64,000 nucleotides of DNA from Lacunisphaera sp. (GTDB lineage Bacteria; Verrucomicrobiota; Verrucomicrobiia; Opitutales; Opitutaceae), in NCBI GenBank assembly GCA_009695095.1, contig SIBQ01000003.1:44667-108666 (forward strand), read 5' to 3'. Positions 44,185-54,050 of this stretch are shown one piece after another. Position numbers and translations under genes: made by a program. Within the stretch, counting starts at the first letter, position 1, and each line of letters opens with the position of its first letter. The notes under the pieces were generated by a model. The model was not told where the DNA came from and did no database searches. It saw nothing but the letters and a program-made list of their open reading frames with translations.

Positions 44185-44759
44185 CGGGCGGGAGATTCAC
44201 GGCGCAGCCGAAGGAAAATGATGACGTGCGTGGCGATGATGAGCGGCACGAGGAAAGTGGGGAGCAGGCTGAGCGGGAGCACGGTGAACTCGCGTATCTG
44301 CGTGTTGCCCTGCAGGCCGAGACGCCCGGCGGTGCTGACGACCATGATGATGTCCATAAAGCCGATGACATTCCAGATGGTGATGGCGCGGCGGCGCGTA
44401 GCGTCGCCCAGCGGCAGGAAGCAGACTGGCAGGGCGAGCGTGGCGACGATGATATCGCCCCAGCCGGCGGGCACGGCGAAATCATGGGGCAGCTCGCCGC
44501 GGGCATGCAGCACGAGGAAATAGAAGCCAACAAAGCGGGTCACGTGCAGCAGCACGAGGGCGCCCAGGTCAAGGCGGTCGATCCAGGTGCGCAAGCCGCG
44601 GGCCTGGAAGTAAAGCAGCAGCAACACGCCGGTGAGCGCAAAAAGGATGCCCTCAACGGCAGGCATTGGCAGGCGCTGCATCAATCGGTAATGACCCACA
44701 AGCACGGCGGCGATGAGCCAGATCCAGACGGCCAGCCGGATGGGAAGAGGGGTAGGCAT
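44181..44759 (-). CDS. Hypothetical six-helix membrane protein
   Basis: The 192-residue protein is mostly hydrophobic: LAVWIWLIAAVLVGHYRLM, GILFALTGVLLLLYFQA, ALVLLHVTRFVGFYFLVLHA, IIVATLALPVCFLPLG, WNVIGFMDIIMVVSTA and a final FLVPLIIATHVIIFL. A polar segment GWGDIIVATL is conserved-looking. I do not recognise a characterised family. Overlap with the DUF4199 gene suggests the two act together. Confidence 0.75.
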   Translation of the reverse strand: MPTPLPIRLAVWIWLIAAVLVGHYRLMQRLPMPAVEGILFALTGVLLLLYFQARGLRTWIDRLDLGALVLLHVTRFVGFYFLVLHARGELPHDFAVPAGWGDIIVATLALPVCFLPLGDATRRRAITIWNVIGFMDIIMVVSTAGRLGLQGNTQIREFTVLPLSLLPTFLVPLIIATHVIIFLRLRRESPAR

Positions 44760-44815
44760 GGGAAAACGGCGCCCGCTTGGGCCAAGACTGCGGTGGGCCA
44801 GGGGCCTGGTCCGGT

Positions 44816-46342
44816 TCAGGGCAGCGTAATGTTGTAGCGTTGCAACGAGCTGCCCTCGACACGGTGCAGCCCCGCGCTCGCGGTGTGCAGGGCAACCCTA
44901 GCCTGCAGTTCATTCATCCGGGCGGCCTCGAGGTCATCCTGCGCCTCGAGCACGCGGCGGCTGGTGGAGAGGCCGGCGTCGAACCGGGCCTTCTCCAGCT
45001 CGTATTGCCGCTCGCTGAGCAGGGCTGCGAAGGTGGCGATCTTGACGCTTTCCACGTTCGCCTCGACCGAGCGGACGGCACGGCGGACCTGCAGCTCGAT
45101 GTTCTGCTCGATCTGCTTCAGGCGCACCTGCTCGCGATTGAGCGTAGCGAGGCTCTGGCGGTAGCGCGCGCGGTCGGAGGTCAGGCCCCAGGGATAATTG
45201 AACGCGAAGTCGACCTGCCAGGAGTGATCTTGGCGGTCAAGCGCGTCGCTAAAGGCGTTCTGGCCGCTGCCGTTGGTGTCACTGAGGCCGAGGGCGGCGC
45301 CGACGGTGAAGTCGGGCTTGGCGGAATCCTTGGTGACCTTCAGGTCGAGCTTCATCTGCTTGATGGCGGCTTGGGCGGAAAGGTAATCGGGCTGGTATTG
45401 CTTCGCCATCAGATAGGAGGAGGCGAAGACCGGGGTGGCCTCGCTGACCTCGGCAAAGCGGACGGTGCCGAGGGTGGCATCGAGTTCGAACTGGCCGATC
45501 AGGGCGAGGAGCGCGTCCTGCCGGTCCTTCACGGACTGCTCGGCGAGAATGACGTTGCGGCGGGCGTTGGCGACTCCGACTTCCGCCTGCAGCACGTCGA
45601 GATCGGTGGCCACGCCGGTGTCGCGGCGAATCCTGGCCTCGTCATGGAGCTTGTTGGCGAGGGCGCGGGAGAAATTGCGCACGGTCAGCTGCTCGCGGGC
45701 GAAGGCGAGGTTGTAGTAAGCGTTCTCGGTGTCCTGGATGACATCGAGCGCGGTGGCCTTGAAATCGAGGTTGGCGCGCTGCAGGCCGATCTCGGCGCGG
45801 TTGATGCCGGCCCGGTTTACTCCAACGTCGAAACCGCGGAGGAGGGACTGTCGGACCGAGAGGGTCAGGTCGGCAGTATAGGCCGGGTCAAGGGCGCTGA
45901 AGGCGGGATCGGATGAGCTGCGGTCGATTCGGCTGCTCGCGCTGACGGTGGTGCCGGTGTAGAGCCGCTGGGTGACGCCAACCCGCAGGTCGGAGGTCTT
46001 GCTGGTGAAGCTGGGGCTGGCGCTCTCGCCGGTCGCGCCGGAGACGGCGAGCTGGGGCTGGTAGCCACCTTGGGCGATCTCAATGCTGTCCTTGGCGATC
46101 TGGGGGTTAAAGCGCTGGATCTCGAGGTCGAAGTTCTTTTGCAAGGCGCGGGCGATGCAGGTCTCAAGGGTGAACTCGGGTTGGGGGGATGGCGGCGGGA
46201 CTTTCCCGATCGGGCCTTGGTCTGGGAGTGTGGAGCTGGGAGGGCTTGGCGAAGGCGGGTTATCCTGGGCCGGGGCGCAGGAGCAGGAAAGCAGGACGGC
46301 CAGCAAGGCTGCGGGAAGGCGTCGACTAGAGATCATGATCAT
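44816..46342 (-). CDS. TolC-family outer-membrane channel protein
   Basis: The 508-residue protein starts with a signal peptide (LPAALLAVLLSCSCAPAQD), with a possible lipobox cysteine. The rest is the helical-barrel repeat of TolC/OprM: FTLETCIARALQKNFDLEI, then SVRQSLLRGFDVGVNRAGI and KIATFAALLSERQYELEKAR, with DVLQAEVGVANARRNVIL as the repeated segment. It would form the outer part of a tripartite efflux or export system. No RND or ABC partner is adjacent here. Confidence 0.88.
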   Translation of the reverse strand: MIMISSRRLPAALLAVLLSCSCAPAQDNPPSPSPPSSTLPDQGPIGKVPPPSPQPEFTLETCIARALQKNFDLEIQRFNPQIAKDSIEIAQGGYQPQLAVSGATGESASPSFTSKTSDLRVGVTQRLYTGTTVSASSRIDRSSSDPAFSALDPAYTADLTLSVRQSLLRGFDVGVNRAGINRAEIGLQRANLDFKATALDVIQDTENAYYNLAFAREQLTVRNFSRALANKLHDEARIRRDTGVATDLDVLQAEVGVANARRNVILAEQSVKDRQDALLALIGQFELDATLGTVRFAEVSEATPVFASSYLMAKQYQPDYLSAQAAIKQMKLDLKVTKDSAKPDFTVGAALGLSDTNGSGQNAFSDALDRQDHSWQVDFAFNYPWGLTSDRARYRQSLATLNREQVRLKQIEQNIELQVRRAVRSVEANVESVKIATFAALLSERQYELEKARFDAGLSTSRRVLEAQDDLEAARMNELQARVALHTASAGLHRVEGSSLQRYNITLP

Positions 46343-46526
46343 GGGAAAAGAGGACGGCGACAGCGATAGAACACGTGAGATGGGGAGAAAGTTTAAGCTT
46401 ATTGTGACGGTGGCGATGCCAGAGTGGTTTCGGAAAAAAAATGCCACCGGGGTGGGCGGCGGCGAGGCGATTGGCGGGCGGCTTTATGACAGGATGGACG
46501 GTGGCGCCGGGGCCGCCGTCCGGGCC

Positions 46527-48197
46527 TCAGGGTGTGGCCGGGGCGGTTTTCTTCAGTTCGCGCTCCACCAGCTCGCCCAAGTAGGAGTTTTCATTGGTAC
46601 TGGCGGTGAAGGCCATGAGCTGCTTCTGGAGCTCGAGATAGCGGGGATTGGTCGGGCTGAGATCGGGCATTTTTTTCTCCTGGGCAAAGACGAGGTAACC
46701 CTTGTCACTGGCGCTCACCATCTCGGACACTTGGCCGGCCTCCAGGCCCTGCAACGCGCTGAAAGCCTGGTAAGGGAGATCCTGCGGCGGCTGGCGGAAG
46801 GTGAAATTGGCGAAACTCTTGACCTCGAGTTTCTCCGCCGCGGCGGCGATGGCGAAACCGGGGACGGGCTTGGCGGCGGCCTGCAATTGGGCGCGGAGGG
46901 TCTGGCCGCGCACGATGAAGAGCTTGCGCTTCTCGCCCTCCTTGTAGTCGGCGGCGACGCGGTCGCGCACTTCAATCAGGAGTGGCCGGTAGGCGGGCAA
47001 GCTTTCGTTCCAGAGCAGCACGACATAACCGTTGGTGGTCGATAGCGGGTCGGAGAAGAAACGCGTCTGGCTGAGGCGGGAGATCTGGTCGACGTAGTTG
47101 GCCAGCCAGGGCATGTCCTGCGGCGGGCTGTCCGGAGCGAAGGGGGCGATGGCCGTGGCCGGTCGGCGCTGGGCGGCAAGGAAAGCCGCCAGCTCGGGTG
47201 AATTGGCGCTGAGCTTGCGCTCGAAGAGGGCGATGGTGAGGTCGTTGGCGGTCTTCGAGGCGCCGCGCTTCCCCTCGAGATTTTTCATCGTGGTCTCCAC
47301 TTGGTCGTGGACTTTAGGGAAATTGTCGGCCGGGGGGGTTGCGGGGGTGAGCGCCAGCGGGGCGTCTTTCTTGTCGGTGGCGTCGGCCGGCATGGGGAAG
47401 CTGGCGGCGTTGGCGTTGTAGAAGGCGCGCATTTCCGCGTCGGTTGGCGCGACCGGGGGGATGAACTCCTCATTTTTGATCTCGACGCAGCTCAGGCGCG
47501 GCCGGGCCGGCACCTCGTAACGGAAGAGATTGTCGTCGTAGAATTTTTTGAGGATGTCGTCGGAAGCCGGGATGGCGGGGTTGAAGGTGGCGTAATCGAG
47601 TGTGGCGACCTGCACGGTCCAGCTGGAGTCGCCGCGGACCAGCTCCTGCTTGATGTCGTTGGCCGTCACAAAGCCGGGCCCGCCGATGACCTTGCCGAGC
47701 GACCCGAGCCGGGCGTCGTCGCGCAGTACGCGGTTGACTTCGGCCGTGGTGATTTGGCCGCCGGTCTTGAGCTTGTCGCCGAAATCGGTGTAGCGCTTCT
47801 GGTCGAACTGGCCCTGCTCGTCCTGGAAGGCGCGGAGCGTCAGGATGTATTTGGCCACCTGGTTGGGGGTGGGCACAGGCAGGTGGAGCTCGTCGGCCAG
47901 GGCGAGGCCAGCGATGCGCAGCAAGGAGTACTGCTGCAATTGCGCGCCCTGGAGCGCAGTGTAGCCGGCCTTGAGCCGGGCACTGAGGCTGCCGTCGATA
48001 AAGATCTGGCGGGCCTGTTCCTCGTTGCCGAGATTGAGGCCGAAGAAGGGGCGCTCAAGGGATTTGGTGCCGGCCCGGCCGATGCTGCCGGAAGAAGAGC
48101 TGTAGACGACCACCAGCGGCAGGGCCACGGCGATGAGAATGAGGGCGAAAACGAGGCGGAAATGCTTCTGAAAGTATTTTTGAATCCAGGTGATCAT
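46527..48197 (-). CDS. PpiD/SurA-like membrane-anchored periplasmic folding factor
   Basis: The 556-residue protein begins MITWIQKYFQKHFRLVF with one membrane helix (ALILIAVALPLVVVYSS), then a SurA-type N-terminal chaperone domain (ALADELHLPVPTPNQVAKYI, GQFDQKRYTDFGDKL). A parvulin-like PPIase signature is not obvious. C-terminal blocks GYLVFAQEKKMPDLSP suggest a second folding domain. Its role is probably assistance to exported proteins, by analogy with PpiD. Confidence 0.8.
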   Translation of the reverse strand: MITWIQKYFQKHFRLVFALILIAVALPLVVVYSSSSGSIGRAGTKSLERPFFGLNLGNEEQARQIFIDGSLSARLKAGYTALQGAQLQQYSLLRIAGLALADELHLPVPTPNQVAKYILTLRAFQDEQGQFDQKRYTDFGDKLKTGGQITTAEVNRVLRDDARLGSLGKVIGGPGFVTANDIKQELVRGDSSWTVQVATLDYATFNPAIPASDDILKKFYDDNLFRYEVPARPRLSCVEIKNEEFIPPVAPTDAEMRAFYNANAASFPMPADATDKKDAPLALTPATPPADNFPKVHDQVETTMKNLEGKRGASKTANDLTIALFERKLSANSPELAAFLAAQRRPATAIAPFAPDSPPQDMPWLANYVDQISRLSQTRFFSDPLSTTNGYVVLLWNESLPAYRPLLIEVRDRVAADYKEGEKRKLFIVRGQTLRAQLQAAAKPVPGFAIAAAAEKLEVKSFANFTFRQPPQDLPYQAFSALQGLEAGQVSEMVSASDKGYLVFAQEKKMPDLSPTNPRYLELQKQLMAFTASTNENSYLGELVERELKKTAPATP

Positions 48198-48267
48198 GGG
48201 GGAAAGCGGCCCACCGTAGAAACGGCCCGCCGGCTGTCAATCTGCGAAGCGGCTGCGCTCCTAGCCC

Positions 48268-48298
48268 GGGTTGGGCAGGCGGTTGCCTGCCTCAACCC
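48268..48298. repeat. Hairpin spanning the end of the YihY gene
   Basis: GGGTTGGGCAGGC (48268-48280) pairs with GCCTGCCTCAACCC (48285-48298) apart from one bulged base. It includes the stop codon of the minus-strand YihY gene. It may act as a terminator or be another palindromic element; no clear T-tract follows. Confidence 0.45.
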
Positions 48299-49788
48299 AG
48301 GGGGGCTTTGAGGGGGAAGGGCGCGTAGGTCCGGCTGGGCTCCAGCTCGTCGAGCGACTTGTCCCCAAGCGCCGCGTGCAGGCAGGCCGTCAGCCGCTGA
48401 TGGTAATGCGTCAGCACGGGGTCGACGTTGTCGAGCAGGGCGCCACTGGGGGACTCGCCGTTGTTTTCAAACTGCGAGCGGAAATCCAGCAGGGTGGTCT
48501 GGTGCAGCGGCCGCGCGGGCTGGTAACGGTGATCAGTGGGATCCGCGCCTTCCCCGGGCGGCAGCTCCGTGATGAGCGCGAGGTCGCAGAGGCGGTTGAG
48601 GCTTTCGTTGAGTATCTGCGAAGGCACCCGGATAAGATGCGCCAGCTCGGTGACGGAGTAGGCGGGGGCACAAATCTTGAAACGCCGGGCGATGAGCAGG
48701 AGCACGACCAGCGACATGCTTTCGCGGGTGGCATGGTTTAGGCCGTGCCAGGCGGTCTGGCTGCTGCAGTAGTGGACATTTTGCACGGCGTAGGTGATCT
48801 GCCCGCCGACCAGGACGAAGAACCAGAAGATATACAGGCCGAGCATCAGGATGGGCAGAATGCCGACCGTGCCGTAGAGCCGGTTGGCGGAGACGACATT
48901 GCGAAAATAAACGAACGCGAGGTAGTTGTTGAGATAGAGCAGTAAGGTGACCACCACCGCACCGATGAGCGCGGCCCGCCACTTTACGCGGGTGTTTGGC
49001 ACCAGCCGGTAGAAGAGGGTGAGGATCAGGATGAGCAGGAGCACGGAACTGGAGCGCAGAAACAGTGTGTAGAGCGGGGCCAGCTCCTGGTTGAACGGCA
49101 GCTTGTCGATGAACACCTGGCTCAGCGTTCCGGCGGGAAAAAGCGTGAGCGAGGCGAAAAAAACCACGGCGCCGACGGTGATGACCGCCCAGTAATGGAT
49201 GAGTCGCGTGATCCAGTTGCGGCCGCGGCGCACGCCCCAGATGTCGTTGAAGTTTTTTTCAATGCTGGTGAACAGCAGCACGACGATGAGCAGCAGGGCC
49301 AGCACGCCGACGACACCCGCGGTGCCCTAGCGGCTGTGAGTGATGAAATTGTTAATGATGCCCACCATCACGGGGTCCGCCAGCGGGGCGCCGGCCGCGG
49401 GGCCGGCCTCGGGCGACCCGGGCGCGGCGGGTGCGGCGCGCGTCTGCTCGTCGGCGACCTTCTGGTATTGAGCGACCGGCGGGGCGATGAAACTGATGAT
49501 CTGGTTGACGCCATTGGCGGCGATGGCGGGGTCGCGGTCGCCGAGAGCCAGGCCGGAGATGAGCACCAGGATGGCCACCAGCGGGCCCAGGCCGAGCAAA
49601 GAGCTGTAGGTGAGGGCGGCGGCGCGGGCCGCAACCTTCAGCTCACGCAGGCCGGACAGCGTGATGGAGGCGATGCGCAGCAGGGACAGGCCGTGGTTCT
49701 TGAGGTTACGCTCGCGGGTCAGGCCGGCCGCCCAGATTTCATGCTCCCAAAGCCGGCGCAGGCGGGTCAGCAACGGGGGCGGCGGCAT
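48292..49788 (-). pseudogene. YihY/BrkB family membrane protein interrupted by an amber stop
   Basis: One frame encodes the whole protein except for a TAG at 49327-49329. The first 153 residues contain ALTYSSLLGLGPLVAILVLI, the second part begins GTAGVVGVLALLLIVVLLF and continues with IWGVRRGRNWITRLIHYWAV and LPILMLGLYIFWFFVLVGGQ, the YihY signature. A C-terminal winged-helix-like region ends it. CAG to TAG at one base would explain it. TAG is used as a normal stop elsewhere in the window (for example 1446), so recoding is unlikely. Confidence 0.8.
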
Positions 49789-49816
49789 GAGCGGGACCGG
49801 GCGCGCCGAGTCGCGC

Positions 49817-50589
49817 TCAGGAGTAGGACATAGTGGCGAGCATCGCCATGCCCCCGAGGCCCAACAGCGCCGCGACCCCCAGCGGGATGAAGCTCAGGAA
49901 AATCGTGCAGAAGTAGAGCCCGGTCGAACCCGCGGCGACGGCGATCATAGGGGTGAGCTGGCCCTGCGTCATGAAGAGAAAGCCGAGGAAACCCAGGCCA
50001 AAGGCTGCGCGAAAACGGACAAACGGGTAAACGCTGATCACGCCGAGCAGCAGCCCGATGATGGCATCGAGCAGGCCGAGTACGGTGAACGGCTTCTCCA
50101 GGATCTTGGCCATGTCCATGGCTATCAGGGCGTCTATGCTGGGCAGGGCGAGCGCCACAGCGCTGAGGAAGCTGATGGCGGCGGCCGAGCGCGTGCCCCA
50201 GCTGGCGGCGGCCATCATCATGCCGCTCTTGTCCTTCTTGCCCTTGGTCTCATCCGTCTTGCCCTCGGCGGCGGCGAGGAATTCCTGGACGGTGATGGGG
50301 GCCTGGCTGTCGGTCTTCTCCTCGTTGAGGACCTTGAATTCCTTCTGCTTGAACCCCATCTTCTTCTTTTCGGGCCAGAGGGCGGCTTTCATCTCCGGGC
50401 TGCTGCCGATCAGCAGCCATTGCTCGAGGCGGCTTCGTAGAAATAGGTTTCCGCGGTCACGCCCTTGGCCGGGTCGTTGCTCTCGGCGAGGGAGATGAGC
50501 TGCTCCATCGTGAATGGGCCGCGCGCCTCGGTGTCATTGGCACCGCGGATGTAGATTTCACCAGGAGCTTGAGGGGAACCACCGGACAT
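49817..50589 (-). pseudogene. GYF-like domain membrane protein, frameshifted
   Basis: From ATG 50589 the frame reads MSGGSPQAPGEIYIRGAND, ARGPFTMEQLISLAESND, TAETYFYEAAS: a DUF4339/GYF-like N-terminal domain. It then shifts near 50435, and the match continues one base over as EQWLLIGSSPEMKAALWPEK. The second part has four membrane helices (LLDAIIGLLLGVISVYPFV and others). The distance between the frames equals one lost base. A working protein would be about 256 residues. Function is unknown. Confidence 0.7.
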
Positions 50590-50649
50590 GGTGCTGCCAT
50601 GTTGCGCCCCTGACTGGTCGTCGCAAGTGCGAAGTGGGTTTGAATTGCC

Positions 50650-50727
50650 TGTAGGGCGGGATCGCTGATCCCGCCTGCAAAGGCATATTTTTCACGTTCG
50701 TGGCGGGGGCAGCGACCCCACCCTACA
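50650..50727. repeat. Inverted REP doublet
   Basis: A perfect 9-base stem (50655-50663 with 50667-50675, loop GCT) forms the first unit. A second unit at 50702-50727 is a diverged copy in reverse orientation, starting and ending in TGTAGGG/CCCTACA. This head-to-head arrangement resembles REPINs in other bacteria. It sits between the GYF-like gene and argS. Confidence 0.7.
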
Positions 50728-50734
50728 ATAACTC

Positions 50735-52489
50735 CTACATTCGCTCTAAATCGGTGCGCAGGCCCAGCAGGTGCAGGCCGGTCTCCAGCATGATGAGCGT
50801 GCGGTGGCAGAGCAGCAGCCGCCGGGCCCGCACGGCCGGGTCGTCCACGATCACCTTGTCGGCGGCGTAGAAGGTGCTGTATTCGCCGGCCACCTCGTAG
50901 AGATAGAGGCCAAGGAAATGTGGGCGGAGAGTGCTGGTGGCGAGTTGCACCGCGTTGGGAAATTTCACCAGCTTGCGCGCGAGGGCGATCTCCTGCGGGG
51001 TCTCGGGCGCGGTGGCGCCGGCCACCGGCGGTTGCGTGGGGTCAAGCTCGGCCTTCCGGAAGATGCTGCGGATGCGGGCGACGGCGTAGAGCAGGTAGGC
51101 GGCTGTATTGCCCTCGAGTGAAATCATCCGGTCCCACGCGAACACGTAGTCGCTGGAACGGTTCTGAGAGAGATCGGCGTATTGCACGGAGGCGACGCCG
51201 ACAATGTCGGCGATGCCCCGGCGCTCGGTTTCCGGGGAATCCGGGTTCTTCGAGCTCACGAGCTGGAACGCCCGCAAACGGGCCTCGTCGAGGAGATCCT
51301 TCAGGCGGATATTCGCTCCGTCGCGGGTCTTGAGCGGCTTGTTGTTCTCGCCCAGCACCGTGCCGAAGTCCACGTGCTCCAGCTGCGGCAGTTTGCGGCC
51401 GGTCTTCCCGAACCACTTTTCCACCGTGAGGAAAAGCTGATCCAAGTGGTCGCTCTGGCGGAAATCAACCACGTAGGCCGCCCCGTCCACCTTGAAGTGC
51501 TCCGTGCGGTGGAGCGCCGTGGCGAGATCGCTCGAGGCGTAGTTGGCGGCGCCGTCCTTCTTGCGGATGATAAACGGCTGCTTCGCAAAGCGCGGGTGCT
51601 CCGGGTGGAAAACCACGAGCGCGCCCTGGCTTTCCTGCGCGAGGCCGCACTCGGCCAGCTCGCGGTAGACGCGCTCGACCTTGTCGTTGTAGAAACTCTC
51701 GCCGAGCATGACGTCGAACTTGATGCCAAGCTGGTCATAGATCTGCTGGAAGGCCGCGAGGGAGACGTCGTTGATTTTTTTCCAGATGACATGGTTCTCC
51801 GCATCGCCCGACTGGAGATTCACGAGTTCCTGCTGGGCTTCCGCGAGCACGGCCGGGTCGGCCTCGGCGGCGTTGCTCCCGAGCTTGTAGAGTCGTTCGA
51901 ACTCCTCGAGCGGCTCGCTGACGAGCGCGGCGGCGTCCAGGTGGCGCTTGTAGGCCCAGATGAGTTTGCCGAATTGCGTGCCCCAGTCGCCGATGTGGTT
52001 GTCGCGGATCACCTTCGCGCCCGAGAATGCCAGCAGGCGGCAGATAGCCTCGCCGATGACGGCCGAGCGCAGGTGGCCGACGTGCATCTGCTTGGCGGTG
52101 TTGGGCGACGAGTAATCGACGATCCAGGTCTGACCGTCGCGGGCGCTGGCCGCGCCGGACTGGAGGTGTTCCTCCGAATCGTAGGTCTGGAGCCAGCCGA
52201 GCAGGGTGGCGGGCTTAAGCCGGAAATTAATGAACCCCGGGCCGGCCAGTGAAATGTCAAAATGTCCCTGTAGTTGGCCCAATTGGTCGACGATCTGCTG
52301 CGCCAGGGCGCGCGGGTTCTGTTTTTCCCGTTTGGCGAAGGCGAGGGCGCCATTAGCCTGAAAATCGCCATTGGCGGGGTCGGCCACCCGCACCTCGGGC
52401 TGAAAGCTGCGTTCCGTCAAACCAAGCCTGGCGGCGGCATTCCGGAGTGCCGCGTCGAGGTGATTGGCGACGTTGAACGGCAGGTTCAT
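50735..52489 (-). CDS. argS: Arginyl-tRNA synthetase
   Basis: The 584-residue enzyme charges tRNA-Arg. Class I signatures: SSPNTAKQMHVGHLRSAVIG (HIGH motif as HVGH), with a conserved C-terminal anticodon-binding region ending LLCHRTLIMLETGLHLLGL. The KMSKS motif is weak, as is common in ArgRS. ATG at 52489 (MNLPFNVANHLD) is preferred; the frame is open upstream across a divergent promoter region. Confidence 0.96.
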   Translation of the reverse strand: MNLPFNVANHLDAALRNAAARLGLTERSFQPEVRVADPANGDFQANGALAFAKREKQNPRALAQQIVDQLGQLQGHFDISLAGPGFINFRLKPATLLGWLQTYDSEEHLQSGAASARDGQTWIVDYSSPNTAKQMHVGHLRSAVIGEAICRLLAFSGAKVIRDNHIGDWGTQFGKLIWAYKRHLDAAALVSEPLEEFERLYKLGSNAAEADPAVLAEAQQELVNLQSGDAENHVIWKKINDVSLAAFQQIYDQLGIKFDVMLGESFYNDKVERVYRELAECGLAQESQGALVVFHPEHPRFAKQPFIIRKKDGAANYASSDLATALHRTEHFKVDGAAYVVDFRQSDHLDQLFLTVEKWFGKTGRKLPQLEHVDFGTVLGENNKPLKTRDGANIRLKDLLDEARLRAFQLVSSKNPDSPETERRGIADIVGVASVQYADLSQNRSSDYVFAWDRMISLEGNTAAYLLYAVARIRSIFRKAELDPTQPPVAGATAPETPQEIALARKLVKFPNAVQLATSTLRPHFLGLYLYEVAGEYSTFYAADKVIVDDPAVRARRLLLCHRTLIMLETGLHLLGLRTDLERM

Positions 52490-52581
52490 CAGGTGATTGA
52501 GGAATTGCGCTTGGCTTTGAGCAAGAAGGATTTTGGCGGATTGGATCGGACTGTCTCCCAGCACATTACCGAGGCGTTCCG

Positions 52582-52615
52582 GCCTAAAATAGACGGTCTT
52601 ATTTCTATTTTAGGC
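52582..52615. promoter_or_regulatory. Perfect 12-base inverted repeat in a divergent promoter region
   Basis: GCCTAAAATAGA (52582-52593) and TCTATTTTAGGC (52604-52615) are perfect inverted copies, 10 bases apart, in an AT-rich island. It lies between argS (minus) and the nucleoside phosphorylase gene (plus), about 80-95 bases from each start, and looks like an operator for a dimeric regulator or a stable hairpin in either leader. No T-tract follows. The regulator cannot be named. Confidence 0.5.
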
Positions 52616-52695
52616 TCGACAAAATTGGCAAAACCCATTGCCTTTTCGAGCTTTGCGCCGCACGGCGTGATCCCCTGAAATATACTGTGAGCTCC

Positions 52696-54042
52696 ATGAG
52701 AAAACGTCCCATTCCCACGCGTCGGTTTATCAAACCGTCGTTTACTTCCTTGATTGAGAAGAAACGCGACGGCCAGGAATTTACGCAGGAGGAAATCCGC
52801 TATATCATCGACTCCACGCTGGATGGAGAGATGCCGCAGCACCAGCAGGCCGCGCTCCTGATGGCGATTTATTTCGCCAACATGTCCGCCCAGGAAACGG
52901 CCATTCTCACGGAGGAAATGATGCTTTCCGGCGAGGTCATCGACCTTTCCCACATCTCCAAGCCGAAGATCGACAAATACTCCACCGGCGGCGTGGGCGA
53001 CAAGACCGCCCTCGTTCTCGCCCCGCTCGCCATGGCCAGCGGCGTCGTCGTCCCGATGATGTGCGGCGTGGAGCAGGAGTATGTCATCACCACGCTGGAA
53101 AAGCTCTCGGCCATCCCCGGCTTCAAGAGCCACATGACCATCCAGCATTTCGTCGACCAGCTCGCGCGCGTCGGCGGCGCCATCGCCGATCAGAGCCCCG
53201 AGCTCGCCCCGGCGGACAAGATCTTCTACGACCTCCGGCTCGAGACCGGCACCATCCCGAGCCTCCCGCTCATCACCGGCAGTGTGCTCTCCAAGAAGCT
53301 CGCCGAGGGCGCCGAGGGCCTCGTCATCGATGTCAAGTGGGGCAATGGTTCCTTCATCCGCGATCTCGAGCAGGCCAAGCAGCTCGCCCGGTCAATGACC
53401 CGCGTCGGCCGCTCGATGAAGCGCCGCTGCGTCGCGCTCGTCACCGACATGAACCAGCCGCTGGGCGATACCGTCGGCACCGCGCTCGAGATCAAGGAAG
53501 CCATCGCGCTCCTCAAGGGTGAGGGCCCCGAGGACATGAAGGAGCTCGTGCTCAAGCTCGGCATGGAGATCGTCCGCCTCGCCGGCGTTGCCGGTTCCAC
53601 GCTCTCGGCCAAGCAGACCGTGCAGCGCCACCTGACCGACGGTTCTGCCCTCGAGAAGTTCAAGGACATGATCGAGGCCCAGGGTGGCGACGTCTCCTTC
53701 ATCGACCACCCGGAAAAATTCCCGACGGCCCGCCACATCCGCAAGCTGCCCGCCCCGAAGCGCGGCTATGTGCACACCATCAACGCCGCCATGATCGCGA
53801 AGGGCGTCTCGCTCCTCGGCGCAGGCAAGGACGTTGCGCATCACGGCAAGATCGACTACGCGGTCGGCGTCTCCGAGATCAAGAAGGTCGGCACGCAGGT
53901 CAAGCAGGGCGAGCCGCTGATGATGATCCACTACAATGACGAGGCGAAGCTCGAGCAGGCGCTCAACTACTTCAAGGACGCCTACCGCCTCGCGCCCAAG
54001 CGGCCCATCCCGCCCCCGCTCGTCGTCGAGCGCGTGGCGTAA
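52696..54042 (+). CDS. Pyrimidine-nucleoside (thymidine) phosphorylase
   Basis: The 448-residue enzyme splits pyrimidine nucleosides with phosphate. Motifs: IDKYSTGGVGDKTALVL (phosphate loop), PLITGSVLSKKLAEG and KWGNGSFIRDL. The C-terminal beta domain has ARHIRKLPAPKRGYV. The normally strict SGRGLGHTGGTLDKLE loop reads CGVEQEYVITTLEKLS here, so this is a divergent clade. ATG at 52696 is chosen over GTG at 52687. An intrinsic terminator follows at 54084. Confidence 0.93.
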   Translation: MRKRPIPTRRFIKPSFTSLIEKKRDGQEFTQEEIRYIIDSTLDGEMPQHQQAALLMAIYFANMSAQETAILTEEMMLSGEVIDLSHISKPKIDKYSTGGVGDKTALVLAPLAMASGVVVPMMCGVEQEYVITTLEKLSAIPGFKSHMTIQHFVDQLARVGGAIADQSPELAPADKIFYDLRLETGTIPSLPLITGSVLSKKLAEGAEGLVIDVKWGNGSFIRDLEQAKQLARSMTRVGRSMKRRCVALVTDMNQPLGDTVGTALEIKEAIALLKGEGPEDMKELVLKLGMEIVRLAGVAGSTLSAKQTVQRHLTDGSALEKFKDMIEAQGGDVSFIDHPEKFPTARHIRKLPAPKRGYVHTINAAMIAKGVSLLGAGKDVAHHGKIDYAVGVSEIKKVGTQVKQGEPLMMIHYNDEAKLEQALNYFKDAYRLAPKRPIPPPLVVERVA

Positions 54043-54050
54043 GGAATGGT

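Noticed and set aside
48292..49788. Amber codon recoding in the YihY gene
   Set aside because: TAG ends several other genes in this window (for example at 1446 and 11251), so a general reassignment is not supported.
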